63,641 nt of DNA from a virus: positions 1 through 63,641 of IMG/VR virus record IMGVR_UViG_3300032311_000461. The stretch is one strand, 5' to 3'. The notes under the pieces are model-generated. The model saw nothing but the letters and a program-made list of their open reading frames with translations, was not told the origin of the DNA and ran no database searches. Shown piece by piece: positions 26,386-32,367 of the stretch. The stretch's first letter is position 1. Each line of letters starts with the position of its first letter. Position numbers and translations under genes: made by a program.

Positions 26386-27129
26386 ATGCAGATAATGCGG
26401 TTTCAGGCTGAGTTAGTAGACATTGCCACACGGGGGACACAACCAATGAGGCTGCACGAAATCGGCGCGATATATGACCCGAAACATGAGGAAGCTCTGG
26501 CCAAGCTGAACTGGAACATCCGCAGTGGATATGCCGGGGCAAGCAAGCCCAACCCCGAAACCGGAAAAACGATGTATGCAGGAGCCATGCACCGCATCGT
26601 CTGGGAGCTTGAGTACGGCAGCCCAGCCCCAAAGCTGATCGACCACATAAACCGCAATCGGCTAGACAACCGGGTGTGCAACCTGCGGGCCGGAACACCA
26701 ATCCTGAACGCAGCCAACAACAGCGGGCAGCCAAGCCAACGGAAGTACGGGAACCCGCAGGGCTGTTACTTCGACAAGCGGTCGAGAACATTCAATGCCG
26801 CCATCACGCACAACGGCAAGGCAATCCCTCTCGGCTCCTTTGATACGCCAGAGGAAGCTCACGCCGCATACCTCAAGGCACAAGAATCGGTTCTGAAGCA
26901 CCTGACCACAGGGGAGCCGCTGGCCATCAGGGACACGACAGCAAGGCGGCAAGAAGTGCTGGCGTTACTGCAAGAGCTTGCCGCCAACAGGGCGACCCGA
27001 TCTGAGATTTGCAGAAAGGCTGACATCTCCCGGGTAACGCTTCGCAAGTACGAGAGGCTTCTGGGGCTGGAAATCACGCAGGCAAAGCGTGGAAGACCGT
27101 CAAAACGTGAAAGAAAACTGTCAGCGTAA
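26386..27129 (+). CDS. HNH homing endonuclease with AP2-like and HTH regions
   Basis: 247 residues. HNH core 'AMHRIVWELEYGSPAPKLID' then 'HINRNRLDNRVCNLRAGTPI', an AP2-type segment (GCYFDKRSRTFNAAITHNG, DTPEEAHAAYLKAQE) and a C-terminal helix-turn-helix (ATRSEICRKADISRVTLRKY) with a basic RGRPSKRERK end. No good ribosome site precedes the first ATG, and the ATG at 26395 is also possible. A mobile intergenic nuclease, similar in core to the one at 14337-14852. Confidence 0.86.
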   Translation: MQIMRFQAELVDIATRGTQPMRLHEIGAIYDPKHEEALAKLNWNIRSGYAGASKPNPETGKTMYAGAMHRIVWELEYGSPAPKLIDHINRNRLDNRVCNLRAGTPILNAANNSGQPSQRKYGNPQGCYFDKRSRTFNAAITHNGKAIPLGSFDTPEEAHAAYLKAQESVLKHLTTGEPLAIRDTTARRQEVLALLQELAANRATRSEICRKADISRVTLRKYERLLGLEITQAKRGRPSKRERKLSA

Positions 27130-27581
27130 CCCCGTTTGTGTTTTTCGATTTACTCCAGCACCAGAACTAACAGATATACGCCCACACGCGGGGGGGCCCG
27201 GGAGCCCGCCTGCAAGCCCGCACAGGCCCGCGATTCTTCGCCCGCCCGCCCCTAGCCGCGACCGCCCGCCGCCCCGCAGAACCGCAGCCACGCGGCCACA
27301 CGGGCACTCCCGGGCATGGGCATGGCGTGGAAGCCCCGGTTGGCCCTTGGTTCCAAGGGGCAACCTCCCCACTTTTTGGGGGTTTTTCGGCTGACCAGCG
27401 GTGATTTTTTCACCACCCGGTGAACTTTTCCTCACCACCAAGGGGGGGTTTGTTGTCACCTTCGGTGGTCAGGCTGGCAGCTTTCCGCCACGGGCTGCGC
27501 GTTTGCGGTCATGGGCCCGCGCTGTCTTCCCCGGGTGTGTGCGTCCCCTCGCGTGCGCTGTCTTCGTGTGTGTGCGCCCGG
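27130..27581 (+). promoter_or_regulatory. Non-coding control region before the early genes
   Basis: No convincing gene. It holds a very C-rich stretch (27190-27300), a hairpin GCCCTTGG/CCAAGGGC (about 27342-27361), an intrinsic-terminator-like hairpin at 27366-27387, and a run of GGTGA/TCACC half-sites in both orientations (27400-27470), including GGTGA-T5-TCACC at 27400-27414. Closely spaced inverted pentamers next to an AT-rich stretch could be an operator array or replication origin. I see no good TTGACA/TATAAT promoter. Confidence 0.4.
27366..27387 (+). terminator. Intrinsic terminator-like hairpin
   Basis: TCCCC (27366-27370), loop ACTTTTT, GGGGG (27378-27382), then TTTTT. The stem is short (5 bp with one G-T pair) but is followed by a clean T-run. 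It would end transcripts from the HNH gene before the early block. Confidence 0.5.
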
Positions 27582-27608
27582 AATCCCCGGAGGGGATTTT
27601 GGCCCTCT
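27582..27608 (+). promoter_or_regulatory. GGA-hairpin / CCCTCTGG module A
   Basis: Stem AATCCCC/GGGGATT with triloop GGA (27582-27598), then TTGG and CCCTCTGG from 27603. First of eight copies with the same layout but different, compensating stem sequences. Downstream (27613-27657) a possible three-way fold closed by GTTGT/ACAAC exists, but it lacks the tRNA T-loop seen after modules B-E. Confidence 0.7.
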
Positions 27609-27670
27609 GGTTGTTGTCGGCAACGGCCAGTGTGGTCGCTGCGGCACAGCACACAACGGGAGGCACGGTC

Positions 27671-27874
27671 ATGCACACAGTCGAGCAGTACGTCAACGGG
27701 GAGTTCGTGGTGGCGGCACGGTTCACCGACATTCAGGACGCATACGAGTTCGCCAACGACATCGACGGGCTCGTCATCCCTGAAGGGATGACCGACGAGG
27801 GGGCGATTGCCAACCGGCGGCTGGATTTCATGGAGGCCGCTTGCGGGTGGTTCTGTGCGGCTGACGAGCGGTGA
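27671..27874 (+). CDS. Small acidic protein, early gene 1
   Basis: 67 residues, acidic (TDIQDAYEFANDIDGLVIPE). Preceded by CGGGAGG (about 10 bases before the ATG at 27671) and by module A. The upstream open frame to 27401 is non-coding in character. No family recognised. Confidence 0.6.
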   Translation: MHTVEQYVNGEFVVAARFTDIQDAYEFANDIDGLVIPEGMTDEGAIANRRLDFMEAACGWFCAADER

Positions 27875-27892
27875 GCCCTCGCACACACGCGG

Positions 27893-27921
27893 AGTCAGGG
27901 GACCTGACTGTGGCCCTCTGG
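27893..27921 (+). promoter_or_regulatory. GGA-hairpin / CCCTCTGG module B
   Basis: Stem AGTCAGG/CCTGACT, triloop GGA (27893-27909), then GTGG and CCCTCTGG at 27914-27921, leading into tRNA-like element B. Confidence 0.75.
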
Positions 27922-27927
27922 TTGGTG

Positions 27928-27973
27928 GCGGTGGCTGATCGGCAGCCTGACGGGTTCGATGCCCGTTCACCGC
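27928..27973 (+). ncRNA. tRNA-like element B (no anticodon arm)
   Basis: Outer stem GCGGTG (27928-27933) with CACCGC (27968-27973). Inside are a hairpin GCTG-ATCGG-CAGC (27934-27946) and a T-arm ACGGG-TTCGATG-CCCGT (27950-27966) with the standard 5-bp stem and 7-base TTCGANN loop. The first hairpin's loop contains GG, as D-loops do. There is no anticodon arm and no encoded CCA. The same architecture with different base pairs recurs at 28461, 29261 and 30130. Confidence 0.75.
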
Positions 27974-28009
27974 ACTGGGTTCGGTTGTCCATTCACGGGA
28001 GGAACGATC

Positions 28010-28414
28010 ATGCAAGGGGTCATGCGGCAGGCAGTGACGGGGCGGAAGATTGAGCAGCGCATGGAGCGGGCCATGCGATGGGGCTTTGAAGACTGGCGGC
28101 AGACGAACACTGCGGTCACTTCGTTCTACGAAGGGCCCCTGTGGGTGCAGGAAATTCGCCTGCACGGCAACCTGATTGCCCGGGTCGAAAGGGGCTGCAT
28201 CGGGACCCGAAAGTTCGGCCACCGTCAAGTGAAACTTGACCACTGCGGCTGGAAGACGGCGACCACGAAAAGCCGCATGAACGCAGTGCTGAAAGCACTC
28301 GACCTGCCCATCAGCGTGTACCAGAGCAAGGGCGAGTGGTTCCTCTGGAACCAGACGGCGACCGTTCCGGCTGGTCGCTTTGACGATTTCAACGTGATCA
28401 CGCTCAACCCGTAA
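28010..28414 (+). CDS. Hypothetical protein, early gene 2
   Basis: 134 residues from ATG at 28010 (GGGAGG 9 bases upstream). Basic at the start (TGRKIEQRMERAMRWGFEDW), mixed alpha/beta later (YEGPLWVQEIRLHGNLIARV). No membrane segment or known motif. Lies between tRNA-like element B and module C. Confidence 0.65.
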   Translation: MQGVMRQAVTGRKIEQRMERAMRWGFEDWRQTNTAVTSFYEGPLWVQEIRLHGNLIARVERGCIGTRKFGHRQVKLDHCGWKTATTKSRMNAVLKALDLPISVYQSKGEWFLWNQTATVPAGRFDDFNVITLNP

Positions 28415-28426
28415 TCACACACGCCT

Positions 28427-28455
28427 ACTCAACGGAGTTGAGTGTGGCCCTCTGG
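28427..28455 (+). promoter_or_regulatory. GGA-hairpin / CCCTCTGG module C
   Basis: Stem ACTCAAC/GTTGAGT, triloop GGA (28427-28443), then GTGG and CCCTCTGG (28448-28455). Confidence 0.78.
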
Positions 28456-28460
28456 TTGGC

Positions 28461-28506
28461 AGCGACGGTGATCGGCACCGTCCGGGGTTCGACTCCCCGG
28501 GTCGCT
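28461..28506 (+). ncRNA. tRNA-like element C (no anticodon arm)
   Basis: Outer stem AGCGAC (28461-28466) with GTCGCT (28501-28506); hairpin GGTG-ATCGG-CACC (28467-28479); T-arm CGGGG-TTCGACT-CCCCG (28483-28499) extended by one C-G pair. Pairing is complete in all three stems, with sequences different from the other copies. After the outer stem comes CTGTTTCG, also found after element D. Confidence 0.8.
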
Positions 28507-28547
28507 CTGTTTCGTGTTCGGTTGTCTCACACACAAGGGGTTTTCAC

Positions 28548-28808
28548 ATGACGGCTACGCAAATTCGGGCGGCACTTCAGGCGGAACGCGACGAGCTTTG
28601 CACCACCTTTGGCTTCGCCAACCGATGGACGGCGATGATTTTCCAGTGGTGCCGCGATGCGGGGTTTGGGGATGACGGCAGTGACCGGGAACTGGGCGAC
28701 ATTGCCTATGACCTGCGGGCCTTCGTGGAGGGGGCGAAAAACGTGCCCGCCTACCGGCTCGACAACGTGGACTTCGTGCAGATCGCACTCTGCTTGCAGA
28801 TCGACTAA
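28548..28808 (+). CDS. Small hypothetical protein, early gene 3
   Basis: 86 residues, helical and acidic (AALQAERDELCTTFGFANRW, GDIAYDLRAFVEGAKNVPAY). Ribosome site AAGGGG before the ATG, as in many genes of this block (ACACAAGGGG). The stop codon directly abuts hammerhead ribozyme 1. Confidence 0.65.
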   Translation: MTATQIRAALQAERDELCTTFGFANRWTAMIFQWCRDAGFGDDGSDRELGDIAYDLRAFVEGAKNVPAYRLDNVDFVQIALCLQID

Positions 28809-28860
28809 GGCCGAAACCGGGGAAACCCGGTCGCACCGTAACGCGGTGCCTGACGAGGCC
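28809..28860 (+). ncRNA. Type II hammerhead ribozyme 1
   Basis: All invariant parts are present in the right order: stem II 3' strand GGCC, GAAA (28813-28816), stem III CCGGG/CCCGG with GAAA tetraloop (28817-28830), TC before the cut (28831-28832), stem I GCACCG/CGGTGC with loop TAACG (28833-28849), CTGACGA (28850-28856), stem II 5' strand GGCC (28857-28860). Predicted cleavage is between 28832 and 28833. It starts right after the stop codon of the preceding gene. Confidence 0.9.
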
Positions 28861-28897
28861 ATTCGTCCCCCTGATTGGTCGATGGGGTCACTCGACT

Positions 28898-28938
28898 GCC
28901 TCCCGGTGGACGTTCCATCGGGGGGCTTTTCTTTTCTT
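28898..28938 (+). terminator. Intrinsic terminator
   Basis: A 13-bp stem (28898-28910 with 28914-28926, G-C rich with two G-T pairs) closing loop CGT, then TTTTCTTTTCTT. It follows hammerhead 1 and lies 20 bases before the next gene, so readthrough or a separate promoter is needed for expression of early gene 4. Confidence 0.75.
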
Positions 28939-28957
28939 CACGCGAAGGATCACACCC

Positions 28958-29227
28958 ATGTTGGTGCCTGACTATGACCGGATGATCGACGTTTTCCCGG
29001 GCGAAACCTATGAGGTTCTCATGCCCTATTCCGAAGTGTGTATGCACATGGGAATCGCGGGGACCGTTCGACGGATTCTGGTCCGCGAAGCGGGGCAGGG
29101 CGTTTACCTGCTGAACGATGACCTGACAACGGGCCCGCACATGACGAGCGGCGAGGCCGGGATTCTGGGTTGCTCACACAGCCATCCCTACACCTACGGG
29201 TTCAAGTACGAGCCCTCCCGTGCGTAA
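28958..29227 (+). CDS. Small hypothetical protein, early gene 4
   Basis: 89 residues, beta-prone (ETYEVLMPYSEVCMHMGIAG, RRILVREAGQGVYLLNDDL), with a His-rich segment CSHSHPYTYG. The ribosome site is CGAAGGA. The stop codon overlaps the first base of module D's hairpin. Confidence 0.65.
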   Translation: MLVPDYDRMIDVFPGETYEVLMPYSEVCMHMGIAGTVRRILVREAGQGVYLLNDDLTTGPHMTSGEAGILGCSHSHPYTYGFKYEPSRA

Positions 29228-29255
29228 TTCCCCGGAGGGGAATGTGACCCTCTGG
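29227..29255 (+). promoter_or_regulatory. GGA-hairpin / CCCTCTGG module D
   Basis: Stem ATTCCCC/GGGGAAT, triloop GGA (29227-29243), then GTGA and CCCTCTGG (29248-29255). Confidence 0.78.
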
Positions 29256-29260
29256 TTGGC

Positions 29261-29310
29261 AGCGGTTGGCTGACGGAAGCCTCTCCCCGGTTCGACTCCG
29301 GGGAACCGCT
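29261..29310 (+). ncRNA. tRNA-like element D (no anticodon arm)
   Basis: Seven-bp outer stem AGCGGTT (29261-29267) with AACCGCT (29304-29310), the length of a tRNA acceptor stem. Hairpin GGCT-GACGGA-AGCC (29268-29281), loop with GG. T-arm CCCGG-TTCGACT-CCGGG (29286-29302) plus one extra C-G pair. It is followed by CTGTTTCGGGTTCG. All stems differ in sequence from copies B, C and E while pairing is kept. Confidence 0.82.
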
Positions 29311-29346
29311 CTGTTTCGGGTTCGATCACACACAAGGGGCACCATC

Positions 29347-29676
29347 ATGGCATGGTCGATTTCGATTACAGCCGAAGGCTGGGCTGACATCCGCAAGGAA
29401 CTGGAAACGTGGGACCGGCAGCGGATTATCGACGCACTGGCTGACGATGCGTTTGAAGCTGCGGAGCAGGCCAACGGCGACGATGGCAAGGGCTACGAGG
29501 AAACCGTGTCGCCCGACGATGCGGCGGATGCCTGCCGTGCCAGTCTGGAATCGGCGGCGGATGACACGCTGGTTGACGCTGCGATGGACTGCATTGAGCG
29601 CAACAACACTTGCGACAACGGCGGCTTCCGGTACTGGATCGACCGGGAGGGGTATCACGGGGTAACGCTCGACTGA
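29347..29676 (+). CDS. Acidic hypothetical protein, early gene 5
   Basis: 109 residues from ATG at 29347 (ACAAGGGG upstream). Strongly acidic and helical (RKELETWDRQRIIDALADDA, AADDTLVDAAMDCIERNN). Acidic small phage proteins of this kind are sometimes DNA mimics or inhibitors, but nothing specific supports that here. Its stop is followed at once by hammerhead 2. Confidence 0.65.
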   Translation: MAWSISITAEGWADIRKELETWDRQRIIDALADDAFEAAEQANGDDGKGYEETVSPDDAADACRASLESAADDTLVDAAMDCIERNNTCDNGGFRYWIDREGYHGVTLD

Positions 29677-29678
29677 CA

Positions 29679-29730
29679 AGCCGAAACCGGGGCAACCCGG
29701 TCTGCCAGTAACGCTGGCACTGACGAGGCT
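29679..29730 (+). ncRNA. Type II hammerhead ribozyme 2
   Basis: Stem II AGCC (29679-29682) with GGCT (29727-29730); GAAA 29683-29686; stem III CCGGG/CCCGG with GCAA tetraloop (29687-29700); TC 29701-29702; stem I TGCCAG/CTGGCA with loop TAACG (29703-29719); CTGACGA 29720-29726. Cleavage is predicted between 29702 and 29703. Compared with ribozyme 1, stem I and stem II change sequence but keep pairing. Confidence 0.92.
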
Positions 29731-29755
29731 ACACACTCACAACGGGAGCCATTCA

Positions 29756-30097
29756 ATGGCCGAAAAACTGACGATTGGTGGCGTGGAAATCACGGTGGTG
29801 GCAGGCGACTGCGACCGGGAAGGCCGGACGGTTTTCACCTACACCCTGAAGGGTGCCGGGATCGACCACGAAGCCAGCGACCTGAAATCCGGCTGCGGTA
29901 GCAGGGGCCGGAAGGACCGTGACGGGATGGAATCCCTCCTGTCCTTCCTTGGTGCGGCGGCGGAAGCCTACGGATACCACCTTCGGATGGGCGGCGGGAG
30001 TGACAACGGCGACCTTTTCCCCCCGGAGGTCATGGAATGGGCCTATCAACACGACAACGAAATCAGCATGGCTGCCGACGAGTACGCATATGCGTAA
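29756..30097 (+). CDS. Hypothetical protein, early gene 6
   Basis: 113 residues, acidic alpha/beta (EITVVAGDCDREGRTVFTYT, FPPEVMEWAYQHDNEISMAA). The ribosome site is ACGGGAG. It is the first gene on the 3' product of hammerhead 2. No motif recognised. Confidence 0.65.
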   Translation: MAEKLTIGGVEITVVAGDCDREGRTVFTYTLKGAGIDHEASDLKSGCGSRGRKDRDGMESLLSFLGAAAEAYGYHLRMGGGSDNGDLFPPEVMEWAYQHDNEISMAADEYAYA

Positions 30098-30124
30098 CCA
30101 ACGGAGTTGGTTCTGGCCCTCTGG
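30096..30124 (+). promoter_or_regulatory. GGA-hairpin / CCCTCTGG module E
   Basis: Stem AACCAAC/GTTGGTT, triloop GGA (30096-30112), then CTGG and CCCTCTGG (30117-30124). It begins inside the stop codon of the preceding gene. Confidence 0.78.
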
Positions 30125-30129
30125 TATTC

Positions 30130-30178
30130 GACGGTTGTGGTTCGGCCACCGTCCGGGGTTCGATGCCCCGGAACCGTC
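30130..30178 (+). ncRNA. tRNA-like element E (no anticodon arm)
   Basis: Seven-bp outer stem GACGGTT (30130-30136) with AACCGTC (30172-30178). Hairpin GTGG-TTCGG-CCAC (30137-30149). T-arm CGGGG-TTCGATG-CCCCG (30154-30170) plus one extra pair. Followed by CTGTGTTCGATTG, similar to the sequence after the other copies. Confidence 0.82.
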
Positions 30179-30211
30179 CTGTGTTCGATTGCCCACACTT
30201 GGAGAGCGACC

Positions 30212-30526
30212 ATGACGAAACAGGAAGAGATTGACCTTCTCAAGACCTTTGTGGGCAACCTGCCCGAAGGGTATCTCAAGGATGCACTGGCACCGTTTGT
30301 GCCTGACTTTGAGTGTGGCATTCGTAGCGACATCGTGCCCTCAGTGTGGGATTCCTACCACGCTCGGGTCAAAGCTGACGAAGACCGGGATCGGTCAGAG
30401 CGGCTGGCCCGGATTGCAAAGTCTCAGGCCGACAAGGAAGAGCAACGTCTGCTTGCCGCACAGCGGGCGGTGGACGGCTATGCGGCTTCAATCAAGCAAA
30501 CGCTGCGGAGCTTGACCGGGAACTGA
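30212..30526 (+). CDS. Hypothetical helical protein, early gene 7
   Basis: 104 residues from ATG at 30212 (TTGGAGAG upstream). Helical and charged: MTKQEEIDLLKTFVGNLPEG, then 'YHARVKADEDRDRSERLARI' and 'DKEEQRLLAAQRAVDGYA'. A coiled coil in the C-terminal half is likely. Function unknown. Confidence 0.65.
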   Translation: MTKQEEIDLLKTFVGNLPEGYLKDALAPFVPDFECGIRSDIVPSVWDSYHARVKADEDRDRSERLARIAKSQADKEEQRLLAAQRAVDGYAASIKQTLRSLTGN

Positions 30527-30532
30527 CGGTAT

Positions 30533-30578
30533 CCAACCACCCTCTCCCTTCGGGGAGGGGGAAATTGGGGATCGTTGG
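30533..30578 (+). ncRNA. Structured intergenic hairpin with TTCG tetraloop
   Basis: Inner 9-bp stem CCCTCTCCC/GGGAGGGGG (30540-30548 with 30553-30561; one T-G pair) closing a TTCG tetraloop, with an outer CCAAC/GTTGG pair (30533-30537 with 30574-30578). No T-run follows, so it is not a classic terminator. It occupies the gap where other genes of the block have tRNA-like or hammerhead elements. Confidence 0.6.
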
Positions 30579-30602
30579 TTACACACACAAGAGGGTTCGA
30601 CC

Positions 30603-30995
30603 ATGAAATTCGACCGGAAATTCGACAAGTTTGTCGGCGTTGGGGACACGATCAAGGCAGACATCACCGACAAGATGCAACTCGTTGCCACTCTCGTCTA
30701 TGACGATCAGTGCCAGCCCACAGACTTCGACTGCTACGAGGAAGCCGACATTGAGCGGTGGAAGAATGACGAGTGGATTTTCGTGGGGATCGTGTTGTCC
30801 ATTCAATCGCACGACGGCACGATCCACACACGCCTTGATTCCCTTTGGGGAAACGAGGCCAACCTCGGTGACAACAACGATCACCTGACCGACGTTGCCA
30901 ACGAGTTGATTGACGAGCGGGACATCGTTGACGCACTGCGGAAGATTTACGAACCCGTAACCCGGGCGATTGAGACTCTCACACGCACAGCCTAA
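30603..30995 (+). CDS. Hypothetical protein, early gene 8
   Basis: 130 residues, acidic, alpha/beta (KFVGVGDTIKADITDKMQLV, WKNDEWIFVGIVLSIQSHDG). The ribosome site AAGAGGG is complementary to the CCCTCT of the preceding hairpin, so the site might be masked in some folds. The stop codon lies inside module G's hairpin. Confidence 0.65.
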   Translation: MKFDRKFDKFVGVGDTIKADITDKMQLVATLVYDDQCQPTDFDCYEEADIERWKNDEWIFVGIVLSIQSHDGTIHTRLDSLWGNEANLGDNNDHLTDVANELIDERDIVDALRKIYEPVTRAIETLTRTA

Positions 30996-31018
30996 CAGAG
31001 TTAGGCATGACCCTCTGG
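30990..31018 (+). promoter_or_regulatory. AGA-hairpin / CCCTCTGG module G
   Basis: Stem GCCTAAC/GTTAGGC, triloop AGA (30990-31006), then ATGA and CCCTCTGG (31011-31018). Instead of a tRNA-like element, an intrinsic terminator follows 20 bases later. Confidence 0.75.
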
Positions 31019-31038
31019 TTGGTATCGGTTGGATGACG

Positions 31039-31070
31039 GCCCCGGCAATTTCGCCGGGGCTTTTCTTTTT
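31039..31070 (+). terminator. Intrinsic terminator after module G
   Basis: Perfect 8-bp stem GCCCCGGC/GCCGGGGC (31039-31046 with 31053-31060), loop AATTTC, then TTTTCTTTTT. It ends 22 bases before the next ATG, so it lies in the leader of early gene 9 if transcription starts upstream. Confidence 0.85.
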
Positions 31071-31092
31071 CACACACAAGGGGACCGCAACG

Positions 31093-31467
31093 ATGGCAAA
31101 CGACAACTACACCGAGAACATGGCCGACATTTTCCAGTGCCCCCGGGAAAGGCGGATGGTGCTGGAAATCCTGAAGGCATGGGAGTCCGGCGGGCTGCCG
31201 AAGGACTTCGATGACAGGGGCGTGAAGCTGGCGTTCAACCGCAGTAGCGGCAACGTCTTCCTCGTCAACGAGGAATATCAGGTGGCAATGGTGGAGGGGC
31301 TCTGTCTGGAGTCCTTCTACTCCAGCCCATACGAGGGCAAGGAGGGGTTCTTCACCGACCTCCTGAGCGAGTACCCGTCGATGCACCGCGAGGATCAGGA
31401 GTGGTTCCGCGACATCGCAGAGGCGACCGGCAAGCAGGACTTGCTGCCCGCCTTGGACGACGAGTGA
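31093..31467 (+). CDS. Hypothetical acidic protein, early gene 9
   Basis: 124 residues from ATG at 31093 (ACACAAGGGG upstream). Acidic with aromatic patches (MADIFQCPRERRMVLEILKA, EGKEGFFTDLLSEYPSMHRE). No known motif. Its stop is followed by hammerhead 3. Confidence 0.65.
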   Translation: MANDNYTENMADIFQCPRERRMVLEILKAWESGGLPKDFDDRGVKLAFNRSSGNVFLVNEEYQVAMVEGLCLESFYSSPYEGKEGFFTDLLSEYPSMHREDQEWFRDIAEATGKQDLLPALDDE

Positions 31468-31469
31468 CA

Positions 31470-31566
31470 GGGCGAAACCGGGGCGGGCTGGGTAGGGGCA
31501 TTGCGTCCCCACTAAATCCGGCAAGCCTGCCCCGGTCTGTGGGTACTTTCCCACACTGACGAGCCC
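31470..31566 (+). ncRNA. Type II hammerhead ribozyme 3 (long stem III)
   Basis: Stem II GGGC (31470-31473) with GCCC (31563-31566); GAAA 31474-31477; stem III extended to 11 bp (31478-31488 with 31525-31535) and enclosing an extra hairpin (GGGG/CCCC, about 31495-31510); TC 31536-31537; stem I TGTGGG/CCCACA with loop TACTTT (31538-31555); CTGACGA 31556-31562. Predicted cleavage is between 31537 and 31538. The core is identical to ribozymes 1 and 2 but all helices differ. Confidence 0.9.
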
Positions 31567-31581
31567 ATTACGAGGTGCAGC

Positions 31582-32043
31582 ATGAAGCGGTATCAGGTGC
31601 GGTTCCACCTTGCCAAAGGTGAAAACCACGGGAAGTGGCAGGTCAAGAGCATGGCCGGGGTGCGGTACTACGATCCCGCTGCCGTGAGCCTGACCCTGTT
31701 GGATTGCCAACTGCGGAACCAACCCGCGACGGCAAAGAAGGTCTATGACGGTGCGAACAAGTCGGTGTGTGCGTGGATCGACTGCAACGAGGTGCTGACG
31801 GCAGCACCGCACACCCCGGCGGGACTGCCGGTGTCCTACGATCCCCGGGTTGCACCGCATTGGCGGAACCTGACGGGCGGGAACATCGACGGCATGAGCC
31901 TGTCTGTCCTGCGGACGGTGAGCAAGAGCGTGTTCTTTACGGGAGAGCGGACGATCACAGTCGGCGGTCTGGTGCAGCTTGCACCACCGGCTGATGAGCG
32001 GGAGGAAGAACTGCGGATGACCCGCATGAGGAGGGAGCGATGA
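31582..32043 (+). CDS. Hypothetical protein, early gene 10
   Basis: 153 residues, basic at both ends (MKRYQVRFHLAKGENHGKWQ; EEELRMTRMRRER), beta-rich in between. It begins with 'RYQVRFHLAKG' and has 'RYYDPAAVSLTLLDCQLRN'. ACGAGGTG precedes the ATG. The end overlaps the next start as ATGA. Confidence 0.65.
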   Translation: MKRYQVRFHLAKGENHGKWQVKSMAGVRYYDPAAVSLTLLDCQLRNQPATAKKVYDGANKSVCAWIDCNEVLTAAPHTPAGLPVSYDPRVAPHWRNLTGGNIDGMSLSVLRTVSKSVFFTGERTITVGGLVQLAPPADEREEELRMTRMRRER

Positions 32044-32261
32044 GCCACACAACGACGATGATGGACCTGACCCGGGGTGAGCTTTCCATCCTTGCTACCG
32101 CTCTTGAGAGAGAGTGGCAGCGGACTGGCAAGCTGTGGACCGATGGTAACCGGGACGGTTGGTATGACGAGAAGGCGAAGGAGCGGGTGGCCGTCCACCT
32201 GCATGAGACTGAGCGGCTTTTCAACAAGGTAAACACACGCATCAAGGAGCTTGACGCATGA
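32040..32261 (+). CDS. Small helical protein, early gene 11
   Basis: 73 residues, helical (MMDLTRGELSILATALEREW, KAKERVAVHLHETERLFNKV). Translationally coupled to the preceding gene by ATGA. Function unknown. Confidence 0.62.
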   Translation: MSHTTTMMDLTRGELSILATALEREWQRTGKLWTDGNRDGWYDEKAKERVAVHLHETERLFNKVNTRIKELDA

Positions 32262-32279
32262 ACTGGTAACGCACACACG

Positions 32280-32308
32280 GCTCAACAGAGTTGAGCATGA
32301 CCCTCTGG
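32280..32308 (+). promoter_or_regulatory. AGA-hairpin / CCCTCTGG module I
   Basis: Stem GCTCAAC/GTTGAGC, triloop AGA (32280-32296), then ATGA and CCCTCTGG (32301-32308), followed by a terminator. Confidence 0.75.
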
Positions 32309-32319
32309 TTGGTATCTGA

Positions 32320-32351
32320 CCCCCGGCAATTTCGCTGGGGGTTTTTCTTTT
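32320..32351 (+). terminator. Intrinsic terminator after module I
   Basis: Stem CCCCCGGC/GCTGGGGG (32320-32327 with 32334-32341, one G-T pair), loop AATTTC identical to that of the module G terminator, then TTTTTCTTTT. It lies 16 bases before the next ATG. Confidence 0.82.
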
Positions 32352-32367
32352 AACAAGGGGATGAGCG

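Noticed and set aside
27613-27657. Fifth tRNA-like element after module A
   Set aside because: A three-way fold closed by GTTGT/ACAAC is possible but there is no T-loop (TTCGANN), so it cannot be placed in the same class with confidence.
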